Part shown: positions 8,764 through 19,246 of the stretch, one piece after another
How positions within the stretch are numbered: position 1 is the stretch's first letter
Layout of the letters: each line of letters starts with the position of its first letter
Assembly (NCBI RefSeq): GCF_001653955.1
Contig: NZ_CP013022.1
Coordinates: 1,240,001-1,304,000 of the forward strand
Reading direction: 5' to 3'
From: Francisella persica ATCC VR-331
GTDB taxonomy: Bacteria > Pseudomonadota > Gammaproteobacteria > Francisellales > Francisellaceae
Length of the DNA: 64,000 nt
Notes under the pieces: generated by a model
The model's database searches: none
Seen by the model: only the letters and a program-made list of their open reading frames with translations
Told to the model about the DNA's origin: nothing
Made by a program: the position numbers and the translations under genes

Positions 8764-9308
8764 CTATTTTCTAGTTTAAGCTTTTAGCTCTATTTGAATT
8801 ATTTTTCTCATTGTAAGCTATAATCAACTTTCCTTATTTCTTGTTTATTGATTTCCTTAACATAAATATAAATTAAGAAATGATTGATATTTTCAAAATC
8901 AACTTTAACATAAAGAATCATTTTTTATAGTTTCTACAACAAGGCATTATTAATACTTACTAAGTAGCAAGAAGTAAGTTTTTACCAGATATTTTAACTA
9001 GAAATTTCATTAACATATGTTTAAAAGTTAACTTTTAGATTTTTACAATATTAAAATCTATTTATTGAGTATAATTAGCTTTTATAAATAATTAATAATC
9101 AAATTTTAAAATAAATAAAATAATATTTTCTAGGATATAAGTATTTTTAAATTAATTTATTCTTTACAAGATATATTATTAATTATAAATTTAAAATAAT
9201 TAAAATATGATGTAGAAAAGTTTATGATGTTGTTTATAACTGTAATTCAAAGTGAATGTAAAAGTTTGAAACACAAAGCTTTGAATGAGTAAAGAAAGGA
9301 GGAGACTT
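8764..9308. other. AT-rich gap, no gene seen
   Basis: About 545 bases of very AT-rich DNA, especially 9000-9200, with stops in all frames. No protein similarity, tRNA-like fold or inverted repeat stands out. It ends in a strong GAAAGGAGGAG ribosome binding site at about 9294-9304 that belongs to the dead frame downstream. Confidence 0.5.
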
Positions 9309-9870
9309 ATGAAAAAATAAGTCAAAAGTATTGAAACTATTCTACCAACAAGTAGTAAAAACGTCTAGGTGTAGTATTAGTCATTAGTTTATTTTCTGCA
9401 GGTTACTCTGATGAAAATAATAATTTAACCACCTAGGTCAAATAAAAAGTGAGTGACGCTGGTGATGATGTAGCTACTAAAATTAGAAAGCATATTTAAA
9501 ACTAAAGATGTAATGACGCCAAGACCCTGCAGATAAAAATCATCAAATGCAAATGACGGTCCTATAGCAGTAATATAATTTAGTATCATCAGCAAATATG
9601 GTAATACATGATAATGTTTTTAATTATGAGAGCGAATATAGGAGAAATAAAAGAGACTTTACATGCTGATTAAGTTACATGTAAAATTATTTTCTAGGTT
9701 TTTTTAGGAATGGGAGATAGTTTTCAACATTACTACAACAAGCACACAGTTTTAAATTTTAAAAGTAGAAAATATAAAAAAGTCAAAAAAAAATATTCAA
9801 AGAAAGTCAACCTCTAGTTTAACTTTAGAGATGATAAATAAAGCCTATTCATATTTATGAAAGTTATGCC
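9309..9870 (+). pseudogene. degraded gene for an unidentified exported protein
   Basis: A strong Shine-Dalgarno precedes an ATG at 9309 whose frame stops after three codons (ATG AAA AAA TAA). A shifted frame then gives LGVVLVISLFSAGYSDENNN, which looks like a signal peptide core, and later VSDAGDDVATKIRKHI. I cannot assign a family. The intact ribosome binding site in front of wrecked codons suggests that inactivation was fairly recent, at least compared with the promoter region. Confidence 0.4.
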
Positions 9871-9879
9871 AGCTAATAA

Positions 9880-10136
9880 GCTTAAAATAAAGTAGTCATT
9901 GTAACAGGTGAGTGGTATAGAGGTAAAGTAATATCGCTTCGCATTTTGCTAAAAACCATAAAAGAAAAAAACAAGATGCTAATAATTTAAAAGAACTTCA
10001 AAAATTAACTAAAAATTCCAGTGATATTTTGGCAGTGGAAGTTGAACTTAAAATGATGATCAATTTGAAAAATTTGTTAATAAAGTATACAACTTTAGGG
10101 GCGTAGGCATAATCGTAAGTAATGCTGCTACTATAA
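9880..10136 (+). pseudogene. N-terminal remnant of a short-chain dehydrogenase
   Basis: In shifting plus-strand frames the sequence reads KVVIVTG (9888 on), then KVIxxxFAKNHKRKK, LKELQKLTKNSSDILAVEV, then DDQFEKFVNKVYN and GIIVSNAATI. This follows the Rossmann dinucleotide domain of the SDR family in order (TGxxxGIG start, DL/V acidic step, NNAG-like NAA), but with several frameshifts and without the catalytic Tyr-x-x-x-Lys half. The fragment stops at the end of coaBC, so a deletion probably removed the rest. Confidence 0.7.
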
Positions 10137-10139
10137 CGC

Positions 10140-11315
10140 TCATATTATCTCCTTAGCGAAATCTAATATTATTTTAGCTATTTCTGACTTTGATTTAGTT
10201 TTATATTGTTTATTTTGGTGTTTAGATAATATTGTCACAGAAGAGTCATCTTTACCAAAAACATTCGTTTCATTTGCCACAATCATGTTTAGATTCTTCT
10301 TGATAAGCTTAGCTTGGGCATATTCGATTATATTTTCTGATTCAGCAGCAAAACCTATCGCAAAAATTTGTGGATAATGCTGCTTACAATTAATCAAAAT
10401 ATCAGGGTTTTTTATAAACTCTAAAGTTAAACTATCATCTGTTTTTTTAATTTTATTAGTAAATTTATTTTTGATTTTATAATCAACAACTGCAGCACAA
10501 CCAATGAAGATATCACTATCTTTTGCTAGCTCTAGCATTGCTTGATTCATCTCATCAGCACTTAGAGTTTTAACTATTTTTAGCTGACTATGATTTATAT
10601 CAAAATTAATTGTGGTTTTGGCCTTAAGCATAGTCACATTTGCACCTCTAGCAAGCAGTTGTTTTACTAAAGCAAATCCCATCTTACCCGAGCTATAGTT
10701 TGATAAATATCTAACACCATCAATATCTTCAACAGTTGCTCCTACTGTTATGAGAACTTTTTTATCTTTAAAATCTTGAGAAGTATCTAATAACTTAAAT
10801 AACTCTTCAGGCTCATGCAGTCTACCACCACCACTATCGCCACAAGCTTGAAGACCTTCATCTGGTAATATCAAATTAAACCCTAAAGCTTGAAGTTTTT
10901 TGACATTATCTTGAGTTAGTTTATTTTGCCACATATTTACATTCATAGCTGGAGCAAGATACACCTTAGAATTATCCTTATTAGCAAGGATAACTTGACT
11001 AAGTAAATCATTAGCTAAGCCATAAGCTAATTTAGATAGAGTGTTTGCTGATGCGGGAATTATAAATATCTTGTCTGCCCAGCGTGGTAAATTTATATGT
11101 GCCATACTTTGCTGATAACAAAACATATCTAGTTTTTTATCTATATAAACATCACAACCTAAAGCTACTAAAAGCTCAGGTTTAATAAATTGTTGAGCTC
11201 CCTTAGTAACAATAGCCTTACATTGAGTACCGCTTTTTATAAAAAGACGGATTAGATTTACTGTTTTAAAAGCTGATACACTTCCAGTAATTCCAAACAA
11301 AATTCTATTTGCCAT
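10140..11315 (-). CDS. coaBC: bifunctional phosphopantothenoylcysteine decarboxylase / phosphopantothenate-cysteine ligase
   Basis: Two consecutive steps of coenzyme A synthesis: CTP-dependent joining of cysteine to 4'-phosphopantothenate (CoaB) and FMN-dependent decarboxylation (CoaC). Residues 1-180 are the flavin domain with GITGSVSAFK, the catalytic His in MAHINLPRWAD, PAMNVNMW and the substrate-recognition cysteine in ACGDSGGGRLHEPEE. Residues 185-391 are the CoaB domain with VRYLSNYSSGKMGFAL. The usual AGPTxE start of CoaB reads VGATVE, a mild variant. At 391 residues it is full length. It is the second gene after an MFS transporter 6 bases upstream, and the two are probably one transcript. 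Confidence 0.96.
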   Translation of the reverse strand: MANRILFGITGSVSAFKTVNLIRLFIKSGTQCKAIVTKGAQQFIKPELLVALGCDVYIDKKLDMFCYQQSMAHINLPRWADKIFIIPASANTLSKLAYGLANDLLSQVILANKDNSKVYLAPAMNVNMWQNKLTQDNVKKLQALGFNLILPDEGLQACGDSGGGRLHEPEELFKLLDTSQDFKDKKVLITVGATVEDIDGVRYLSNYSSGKMGFALVKQLLARGANVTMLKAKTTINFDINHSQLKIVKTLSADEMNQAMLELAKDSDIFIGCAAVVDYKIKNKFTNKIKKTDDSLTLEFIKNPDILINCKQHYPQIFAIGFAAESENIIEYAQAKLIKKNLNMIVANETNVFGKDDSSVTILSKHQNKQYKTKSKSEIAKIILDFAKEII

Positions 11316-11321
11316 AAAATA

Positions 11322-12512
11322 TTATTCTCTATTTACTAAAATCTTTTTTCTTTTATAAAAGAAAATAATTAATAAAACTATAATTGCTACAGCAATAGCA
11401 AGGATATTAACTCTTTGTCTAAAGAGCCCTTCACTAGCAAGCCAAGATGTAAAAATAATTCCAAAGAAAATACTACTTGTCCTACCTAAAGCAAATATCA
11501 TGTTACAAGCTAATGAACGAACTTCTGTTGGAAACTCAGTAGCAGCATATTGCGCCCACATAATATTATAACCACCACCCATCAAACCGATAAATATCCC
11601 ATATATGAAGATAAAATTACTCGATATATATCTATAAGCAAAAATACTTATTAAAAATATAATAATATTTATAATAAAAAATAAATTTGGTGACTTGAAA
11701 TACTGGTTATAAATACCACTAATAATACAACTAATAATATTTCCTGCAAAGAAACCAAATAAAAATATCTTCACTAATTTAGCAAAATCGATATCAGTAG
11801 CAATAAACTTAACTAAAGCAAACATTACAGTAATAACAAAGAAATAAGGTAGTGTAATTAGAAAATTTAATATCAATGGCTTACTGTAATTTTTAAAAAG
11901 AAAAACCACACTTCCAGCATTTTTAAATCTATCTGATGTATACAACTCAATAAAATATGGCGATTCCTCAAGAATTCTTCTAAAAGCATATATACCCAAG
12001 CCAGCAAATCCACCAAAAATAAACATCACCTTATAAGAAAATATACCCCAAAGTGTCGCAGCCACCCCACCTAAAACACCTAAAATATATAAGAGACTCA
12101 TACCCCAAGAAGCTATTTTTGGTGGAAAAAATTCGACAATTAAAACACTTGAAACCGCAAATTCACTCGCTAAAGCAAGATATGCTAAAAATCTTAACAA
12201 CACAAATATATAAATATTATATACAAATATACATAATATTGTCATTACTGAATAAAGTAATATACTGTATTTGATAACTGTAATACGACCAAATTTATCT
12301 GCTAAAATACCGAAAAGAATTGCCCCAACTAGTATACCTATCATCTGAATATTATTTATTAGATAATATATTTGTTGGATTTTAGTAGAATCAAATATTT
12401 TAAACTGTTGTTTCAATAGATCAACATAAGAAACACTAAATACTGTTAGATCATAAAAATCTATAAAATACCCAAAACAGAGAATAACTAAAATCCACTT
12501 TGTATCTTTCAT
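11322..12512 (-). CDS. major facilitator superfamily transporter
   Basis: A 396-residue, very hydrophobic protein with about 12 membrane helices. It has an MFS signature between helices 2 and 3 (GILADKFGRITVIKYS, the GxLxDRxGRR motif) and an RRILEESPYF segment in the central loop that resembles metabolite:H+ symporters of the sugar/aromatic acid type. The substrate cannot be read from the sequence. Francisella carries many related transporters, some used for intracellular growth. It lies 6 bases before coaBC, so co-expression is likely. There are no disrupting mutations, unlike the adjacent permease. Confidence 0.85.
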   Translation of the reverse strand: MKDTKWILVILCFGYFIDFYDLTVFSVSYVDLLKQQFKIFDSTKIQQIYYLINNIQMIGILVGAILFGILADKFGRITVIKYSILLYSVMTILCIFVYNIYIFVLLRFLAYLALASEFAVSSVLIVEFFPPKIASWGMSLLYILGVLGGVAATLWGIFSYKVMFIFGGFAGLGIYAFRRILEESPYFIELYTSDRFKNAGSVVFLFKNYSKPLILNFLITLPYFFVITVMFALVKFIATDIDFAKLVKIFLFGFFAGNIISCIISGIYNQYFKSPNLFFIINIIIFLISIFAYRYISSNFIFIYGIFIGLMGGGYNIMWAQYAATEFPTEVRSLACNMIFALGRTSSIFFGIIFTSWLASEGLFRQRVNILAIAVAIIVLLIIFFYKRKKILVNRE

Positions 12513-12584
12513 TGTTTGAAAAACTTGATAATAATAGAATTATATTATAGATAGATAAAACCTCAAAAACTATAGCTAATAAGC

Positions 12585-14040
12585 ATCAATCAACAATAAT
12601 ATTTTTCTTGTTTGCTGGAAATCTACAAAATGCTATATAACCTTATCTATAGCAAACCCAAAATATTGCTACAACAAGTTAATCAGCAATATAGTTTGTT
12701 ATTGAGTAATTAAACATACAAATAATTATAAAGGTAACATAAGCATAAGAAGTTTTTTTGATATTTATTCTTCTATACTCAATACTATCCTAGATAGTCA
12801 TTAACACTATTAGTATAATACTCATATTAATCTGAGTTTCTACTTGCACAGTATTAGTAATAAAGTTAAAACTACAAATAAAACTAACCCAAATACTCTA
12901 TCGTGTAGCTAATGCACCTATACTAACAGTCGCAACCATATATAGCCTATAATAGAAATGTTATAACTACTAACATTAATCATGACCAGTTGTCTGAGAA
13001 AAATAAAAATATTACCGATAAGATAAAATTAGCAAGTAAATATCTGCACTATATATCAACACTTGGAGTAATTTTGTAAAATATCTTGACATCTGTCATT
13101 TTTATGCCATCGCATATAGCATTTTTGAAGAAGCACCTTAAGTATACACGGTTACTGATGGACTGATCACACTATCAATGATAAGTATAAGTAAAAAAAT
13201 ATAGCCAAACTAATAAGGTTAATAATTGTAATAAAAATGAAAAAATCTAAGCTAGCCTAGCTACACTTTACTCACTACTAAATATTCATGTGGAACAGCT
13301 AGCATAAATGTATATTGTAAACCAAGATATAAAGCCAATACTAAAACTAAGGTAATATAATTGCTAATGGTACATTTCTACCAGTATTTTCAACTTCACT
13401 TTCATATGCCACAACAGTTTGAAAACCATTAAATGTATCAAACCACCAGCAACTATAGCAGTCAATACTGATGAGAAACCAAACTAACTATTATTTGGAA
13501 TATCAGCTGAAACATACTCATATGATCATGGCTATGCATAAGTGCATATGTTATAAATATCAAAACAATAATAACTGGCACAGCCATTATTAAAAGTAGT
13601 GATAGTAGAAATATTATAAAGGTAATACTAATAGAGAAAATGCTCTACCTGATGAGTTAAGACACCATTTTTGCATCAACTAGTTCATAGATTTAACACC
13701 ATAAAATATTTTGGGTGTTGCTAAAGCTTCAGATGAGATCACTACAACAATACCAAACCAATTTGCAAAAGAAAGTGGAATCGCAAATATACTATTATGA
13801 GATATATCACTAGATCTAGTAGTAGCTCCTCTAACCAGAGACATAGGTACTACTTTACCTAAACCAAGTGAAATCATTAAAACTACCATGGTAGGAAAAT
13901 CCATACCCAAAATGCCCAATTGCTAGCATTTTAAAACCGTCAACTACGTACCAAAGAGCCAGCCTGAGACAACCACTAAGGCATCACTAATAAGAACAGT
14001 ACTAAACAGTTACATCTTTTTAGCAAGATACATTACTCAT
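12585..14040 (-). pseudogene. amino acid permease of the APC superfamily, inactivated
   Basis: From an ATG at 14040-14038 the shifting frames follow an amino acid permease across about 485 codons: LFSTVLISDALVVVSGWLFGT, VDGFKMLAIGHFG, a FQTVVAYESEVENTGRNVPL segment (the F.GFQ...YESEVENP.R.IP motif of this family), LQYTFMLAVPHEYL-like pieces at 13290-13330, SVISPSVTVYT, KMLYAMA, ITPSVDI and LLANFILSVIFLFF, then VFGLVLFVVLTLLLIL. There are more than ten stops and frame changes. The living gene was probably an acidic or neutral amino acid:proton symporter. I first took the C-terminal half for a second MFS gene and corrected this on motif order. Confidence 0.8.
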
Positions 14041-14099
14041 TTTTTTCCTTATATTATTTTTAAAAATTAGATGAAAGCAGAGATATTTTGCAATATTAT

Positions 14100-17000
14100 T
14101 TATTCTTCTAGACTCATTAAAGAAGCATTACCACCAGAGGCAGTTGTGTCAACACTTACAGTTTTTTCAACGACAAATCTGCGTAAATATAATGGTGAAG
14201 CTGTTTCCATAGATAAGCTTGTACACTTACCATCTTTAGCAACACTCTCAGCAACAAAAGGTATAATAGCACCTTTGCGCAATGCTAAAGCTTGGTGAAC
14301 TTGTTTAACCGCAGAGATACTACCAGAAAAAGCAACTAGTACAACTTTACTGTTAAATAACAATGCTGATGTTATCTCCTCATCATCTGATAAGACTAGA
14401 TGAATCACCTTAGGGTTAATCCCTGCTTTTAGCATTAATTTAACAATATTATAAGCAGTTAAATTACCAGTATATGCTGGCTTAGCTACTACAGTATTAC
14501 CTGCCAATAAAGCAGCAGTTGTCTGACCAACAAATCTAATTAGTAAATCAGAACTTGAACACATACTTACTACAACACCACGACCTTTTAAGCTTAACTC
14601 ATTAATCTCACCTGTAGGTCCAGGTAAAAGTTGTGGGTGAATAAACTCTTTTTTAGCTTGAAGACAGTAATATGCCACCTGATGAATAGTTTTATCTATT
14701 TGAGTATGTGCATCTTCTACCGAAACATTCGACTCTACGACAAGACATGAAGCTATCAGGTAACGCTCTTTCTTTAATAGTTCCAAAAACTTCTCAATAA
14801 TAGTAGTTCTTTGTTCAGCATTAACATTACTCCATAACTCTGCCTCTTTACTAGCAATTTCTATAGTAGTATCTACTGTATTTACAGAGGCTATATATTT
14901 CTTACCAATCGTTTTACCATTAGCTGCTTTAAGATTAGTATATTTATCTTTTTTAGCTTTTTCACCAGCAACAATGTTTGTAATAATATATTTAGATTTA
15001 ATAAGCTTGCTAGTCTGCTTTTCATCTTCAGCTATTTTTTCAGGATTATAAATCTCTTCAACAGCCCCAATTCCTAAACATTTTTCATTAGCTAAACGAT
15101 GCATATAATAAGGACCACCAGCTTTAGGGCCTGTTCCAGATTTACCTTGACCACCAAATGGCTGAACACCAACTACAGCCCCAACAATATTTCTATTTAC
15201 ATAAACATTACCAGCTTTGATGTTGTTTTTGACATAATTCATTACTTCATTAATTCTACTATGCACACCAGCTGTTAGACCATATCCTGTAGCATTAATA
15301 TCTTTGATAAGTTTATTTAGTTGATTAGCCTTAAAACGCAAAATATGTAAAATTGGACCAAATTGCTCTCTACCTAAGTCAGATATTTTATTTATCTCAA
15401 AAGCAGTAGGCATCACGAATGTACCCTTTTGTGTATCTTGATTAGGCTGAACTTGATATATAAGCTTAAACTGGCTTTTTTTCTCTTCAATATAGGCATT
15501 TAGATTATATGCAGCCTCTTTATCAATTACAGGACCAACATCAGTATCAATATACTTAGAATCGCCTATTTTAAGCTCTTTCATTGCACCAACTATCATC
15601 TTGATATAATTATCAGCAATATCTTCCTGAAGACATAAAATACGCAATGCCGAGCAGCGTTGTCCCGCACTATCAAAAGCTGAGCGTATTACATCCGCTG
15701 TAACCTGCTCAGGAAGTGATGATGAATCAACAATCATAGTATTTTGTCCACCTGTCTCGGCAATAAATGGCACTATTTCACTAGATTTATTTGCTAAAGT
15801 CTGGTTTATAATAGCTGCAACTTCTATAGAGCCTGTAAAAATCACACCCTTACATACTGGATCCTTCACTAGAGCACTACCAACTGTTATACCATCACCA
15901 GGTGTAAATTGTAAAACATTCTTAGGTAAACCAGCTTTAAATAAAAGCTTAACTGCTTTGTAAGCAATTATTGGAGTCTGTTCAGCTGGTTTAGCAACTA
16001 CTGTATTACCAGCTGCTAAACCAGCAGTAATCTGCCCCAAGAATATTGCTAATGGAAAGTTCCAAGGGCTAATACACACCATAGCTCCACGACCGGTAAA
16101 CTCTATCTGCTTAAGGTGATCAGATAAAGCTGGTAATTCAATAGGACCATTAAATTCTTTTCTAGCTTGTGCTGCATAATAGCGACAAAAATCTACAGCC
16201 TCTCTAACCTCATCTATAGCATTAGTTAAAGTCTTACCAGCCTCAATCATTGCTATAGCAATAAATTTATTGGTATTTTCTTCTAAAAGATCCGCAAATT
16301 TCTCTAAAATATCAGCTCTTTTTGCCGCTGGTGTATTACTCCAATCCTCAAAAGCACTTTGAGCATTTTTTAGTGCTCTTTTAGCAATCTTAGCATCAGC
16401 ATTAATTACGCTACCAATGACTTCATTAGTATTTGGATTTATAACATTTTCAGCTATTGTTTTATCAAGCTCAATGCTAGAAACTATAGGTTTTGCTTTA
16501 TATGTATTTTTAAGCGTATATTTTTCTATTTGTTTGTACATATCAGCCAAAATAGCAAAATCATTAGTATTATGACCTTTTGAATTTAACCTTGGTGCAA
16601 CTATATCTTTTGGGTAAGTTATATTAGGATGCTGACCACAGCCATGATCAATAGCTTTTTTGACAGGATCTTCTATTAACTCTTCAATCGGTAAATTCTC
16701 ATCTACAATTCTATTAACAAAAGAACTATTAGCTCCATTTTCTAGTAATCTTCTTACTAAATATGCTAAAAGATGCCTATGTCCACCAACTGGAGCGTAT
16801 ATTCTACATGGAATATCTTCATAGCCTTCTTTACCGACGATATTGTCATATAGAGGATCACCCATACCATGTAAACACTGAAACTCAAAATCTCTATTGC
16901 CATTAGCTAACTCAAACACTACAGCTACAGTTTGAGCATTATGAGTTGCAAACTGAGGATAAATATATTGTTGATTCTCAAAAAGCTGTTTAACACAAGC

Positions 17001-18164
17001 TTGATATGACACATCTGTATGATATTTACGCGTAAATACTGGATAACCTGCCAAACCTTGCTCTTGAGCATGCTTAATCTCAGTATCCCAGTATGCACCC
17101 TTAACTAGGCGAATCATAAATCTTCTATTAGTTTTTTTAGCAAGTTTTGCTAGATAGTCTAATACATAAAGAGCTCTTTTTTGATATGCCTGAACAACGA
17201 TACCAATTCCATTAAATCCTTCTAACAATGGTTCATGAGCTAGTCTTTCTACTAGTTCTAATGATATTTGTAATCTTTCTGTTTCCTCGGCATCTATATT
17301 CATACCAACATTATACTCTTTTGCTAATTGTGTAAGCTTAAGTAGTTTTGGATATAACTCTGTATGAATTCTTTGGTGCTTTGCAACCTCATAGCGTGGA
17401 TGTAAAGCAGATAATTTTATAGAAATTCCTGGATTTTTTTTGATTTCTGTATCTGTTGTATACTTAGCTAACTCATGTATTGCATAAAGATACTGACTAT
17501 AATAGTATTCAGCATCATCCATTGTCATTGCAGCTTCACCAAGCATATCATAAGAGTAACTATAGCCTCTAACCACTTTAGCTTGTGATACCTTGAGAGC
17601 TTCCTCGATAGTTTCACCAAGTACATATTGCTTACCAACGATTTTTATCGCTTGCTTCATCACTTGACGAATCACAGGCTCACTAGTTTTCTTAAGAAAG
17701 TTTTGAAAAACTTTTCTATAAGAGCGATGTTGATCTTTGAGAATTTTACCAGTTAGCATTAAGCTCCATGTTGCGGCATTAACAAATAAGTGTTTTTCCA
17801 TACCAAAATGACTTTTCCATACAGCACTTGTAAGTTTGTCTTTGATAAGTAGATCAATAGTATATTTATCAGGTACTCTTAAAAGTGCCTCAGCTAAACA
17901 CATCAGTACTATTCCTTCTTCTGAAGATAAATCATACTCGATCATAAAAGCATCAATACCAGATTTTTTGAGCCTACACTTTCTGACTTTTTCTACTAAG
18001 CCATAAGCTCTTTCTCTAACTTGTGCTTTTTGAACACTTGACATATGAGCTTTTTCAACAAGCTTTGCCATCGCTTCTTTTTCATCAATAAGCCAATATT
18101 TAGATATATTCATTATTTCTTTAGAAATAGGATATTCTCCTGAGTGATTTAATAAGTCATTCAT
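14100..18164 (-). CDS. putA: bifunctional proline dehydrogenase / delta-1-pyrroline-5-carboxylate dehydrogenase
   Basis: Oxidises proline to glutamate in two steps, feeding the respiratory chain and the TCA cycle. The 1354 residues hold an FAD proline dehydrogenase barrel (about 130-480; RLVKGAYWDTEIK near 355, YAPVGGHRHLLAYLVRRLLE near 455), a P5C dehydrogenase (about 570-1040; FIAETGGQN with the general base near 803, catalytic Cys in GQRCSALR near 836) and a C-terminal aldehyde-dehydrogenase-like domain without an active-site Cys (about 1090-1330). There is no N-terminal ribbon-helix-helix, so it cannot act as its own repressor; this is the type B layout. Intact, despite the loss of the amino acid permease beside it. 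Upstream, sdhE ends 16 bases before the start. Confidence 0.97.
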   Translation of the reverse strand: MNDLLNHSGEYPISKEIMNISKYWLIDEKEAMAKLVEKAHMSSVQKAQVRERAYGLVEKVRKCRLKKSGIDAFMIEYDLSSEEGIVLMCLAEALLRVPDKYTIDLLIKDKLTSAVWKSHFGMEKHLFVNAATWSLMLTGKILKDQHRSYRKVFQNFLKKTSEPVIRQVMKQAIKIVGKQYVLGETIEEALKVSQAKVVRGYSYSYDMLGEAAMTMDDAEYYYSQYLYAIHELAKYTTDTEIKKNPGISIKLSALHPRYEVAKHQRIHTELYPKLLKLTQLAKEYNVGMNIDAEETERLQISLELVERLAHEPLLEGFNGIGIVVQAYQKRALYVLDYLAKLAKKTNRRFMIRLVKGAYWDTEIKHAQEQGLAGYPVFTRKYHTDVSYQACVKQLFENQQYIYPQFATHNAQTVAVVFELANGNRDFEFQCLHGMGDPLYDNIVGKEGYEDIPCRIYAPVGGHRHLLAYLVRRLLENGANSSFVNRIVDENLPIEELIEDPVKKAIDHGCGQHPNITYPKDIVAPRLNSKGHNTNDFAILADMYKQIEKYTLKNTYKAKPIVSSIELDKTIAENVINPNTNEVIGSVINADAKIAKRALKNAQSAFEDWSNTPAAKRADILEKFADLLEENTNKFIAIAMIEAGKTLTNAIDEVREAVDFCRYYAAQARKEFNGPIELPALSDHLKQIEFTGRGAMVCISPWNFPLAIFLGQITAGLAAGNTVVAKPAEQTPIIAYKAVKLLFKAGLPKNVLQFTPGDGITVGSALVKDPVCKGVIFTGSIEVAAIINQTLANKSSEIVPFIAETGGQNTMIVDSSSLPEQVTADVIRSAFDSAGQRCSALRILCLQEDIADNYIKMIVGAMKELKIGDSKYIDTDVGPVIDKEAAYNLNAYIEEKKSQFKLIYQVQPNQDTQKGTFVMPTAFEINKISDLGREQFGPILHILRFKANQLNKLIKDINATGYGLTAGVHSRINEVMNYVKNNIKAGNVYVNRNIVGAVVGVQPFGGQGKSGTGPKAGGPYYMHRLANEKCLGIGAVEEIYNPEKIAEDEKQTSKLIKSKYIITNIVAGEKAKKDKYTNLKAANGKTIGKKYIASVNTVDTTIEIASKEAELWSNVNAEQRTTIIEKFLELLKKERYLIASCLVVESNVSVEDAHTQIDKTIHQVAYYCLQAKKEFIHPQLLPGPTGEINELSLKGRGVVVSMCSSSDLLIRFVGQTTAALLAGNTVVAKPAYTGNLTAYNIVKLMLKAGINPKVIHLVLSDDEEITSALLFNSKVVLVAFSGSISAVKQVHQALALRKGAIIPFVAESVAKDGKCTSLSMETASPLYLRRFVVEKTVSVDTTASGGNASLMSLEE

Positions 18165-18180
18165 ACAACACCTTTTTTAT

Positions 18181-18444
18181 CTACTTCAATTTATTTTGAT
18201 TAAATTTTTTCTTTTCTTTAATAATTTTGTCTATGAGCTGTTGATATTTTTGTGGTGGAGTAACTCCTTTAAAAAGCCAATTAAACATATTAATATCTTC
18301 ACTATTTAAAAACTCAGCAAAAAGTTTTTTACTAGAAAGATCCTCGTTCATATAACAATTATTTAAATATGGCTCTAAAATTATATCAAGCTCTAGCATA
18401 CCCCTACGTGCAGAGTACTTGATTTTATCAATAGAACTAAACAT
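18181..18444 (-). CDS. sdhE: FAD assembly factor SdhE
   Basis: A small helical protein that helps attach FAD covalently to the succinate dehydrogenase flavoprotein. The signature RGxxE is present as ARRGMLELD, followed by the family pattern in SEDINMFNWLFKG (normally DPDLFxWL.G). I start it at the ATG at 18444 (87 residues, close to the 88 of E. coli). An upstream in-frame ATG at 18468 would add eight residues but has no better ribosome binding site. The gene sits 16 bases before putA, also a flavoenzyme, and the two probably form one unit. Confidence 0.9.
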   Translation of the reverse strand: MFSSIDKIKYSARRGMLELDIILEPYLNNCYMNEDLSSKKLFAEFLNSEDINMFNWLFKGVTPPQKYQQLIDKIIKEKKKFNQNKLK

Positions 18445-18682
18445 AATATTACCGTTCTTTGTTAACATATTAATAACTACACAAATATAGGAATTACATT
18501 AGTTTATACTATACACTTAATACAACCAATATACTTATATAAATATTTGAAAAAATACTCTTTTAATTAGCTAAACAATCTGGTACCATTTGCATTAGAA
18601 TTTATAGGTTTATTCATAACACTATTGCTTATCCAAAATAATTTTTTCAAACAAATTAAATATTATAAGGATTAAAAATCTA

Positions 18683-19066
18683 ATGGCTATTAGTCAAAAT
18701 GTTATAAAAATACTTCAAGATATTGATGAGCTAGATTTATTCAGCAACATCTCAGATGAATGGTCAACGCTTCTTAATGAGTCTGATGATGACATCAAAA
18801 TAAAAAAATTATATTCTGCTTTAGTTAAAGAAAGCATTCGTCGCGAAACCGCTGAAAGATTAGCTAAAGATGCTAAGTCATATTGTGACCTTGTCCAAGA
18901 GCAAGCTAAACAACGAATATCTGATCTAAAAGAAAGTTTAGAAAGCCAAATCACTTTTCTAAATCAACAAATAAAAGATCTAAAAGTTGAATCTGCAAAG
19001 AATCTAGACTACTATAGAAATGAACTAAAAAAAGCTACTTGCAAATTAATTGATAATAAAAGCTAA
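18683..19066 (+). CDS. coiled-coil protein of unknown function
   Basis: A 127-residue, charged protein with no signal peptide. Residues 1-60 look like a compact helical head (KILQDIDELDLF, KIKKLYSALVKESIRRETAE). Residues 60-120 form a long heptad-like helix (LVQEQAKQRISDLKESLESQ, continuing to LNQQIKDL), most likely a dimeric coiled coil. There is a Shine-Dalgarno-like AAGGA 14 bases before the ATG. It is transcribed on its own between convergent and divergent neighbours. I do not recognise a family. The codon usage and clean frame support a real gene. Confidence 0.7.
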   Translation: MAISQNVIKILQDIDELDLFSNISDEWSTLLNESDDDIKIKKLYSALVKESIRRETAERLAKDAKSYCDLVQEQAKQRISDLKESLESQITFLNQQIKDLKVESAKNLDYYRNELKKATCKLIDNKS

Positions 19067-19246
19067 ATCAACAATATTATTAGCCTAAAAAAATAATATT
19101 TGCTTTCTGCAATATTTAAACCTTAGTTCAAAAATTTTATACAACTTAGATTATTGTAAATCCTATAAATCCAAAGTCTAAAGCAACTCACAGCTAATAT
19201 AAATCTAATCTACAGACCAAAATCAATATTGCTAAAAGATTTTGAA

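Noticed and set aside
12585-13200. Second MFS transporter pseudogene
   Set aside because: The fragments KMLYAMA, ITPSVDI and LLANFILSVIFLFF fit the C-terminal half of the amino acid permease directly upstream, giving one full-length APC pseudogene.
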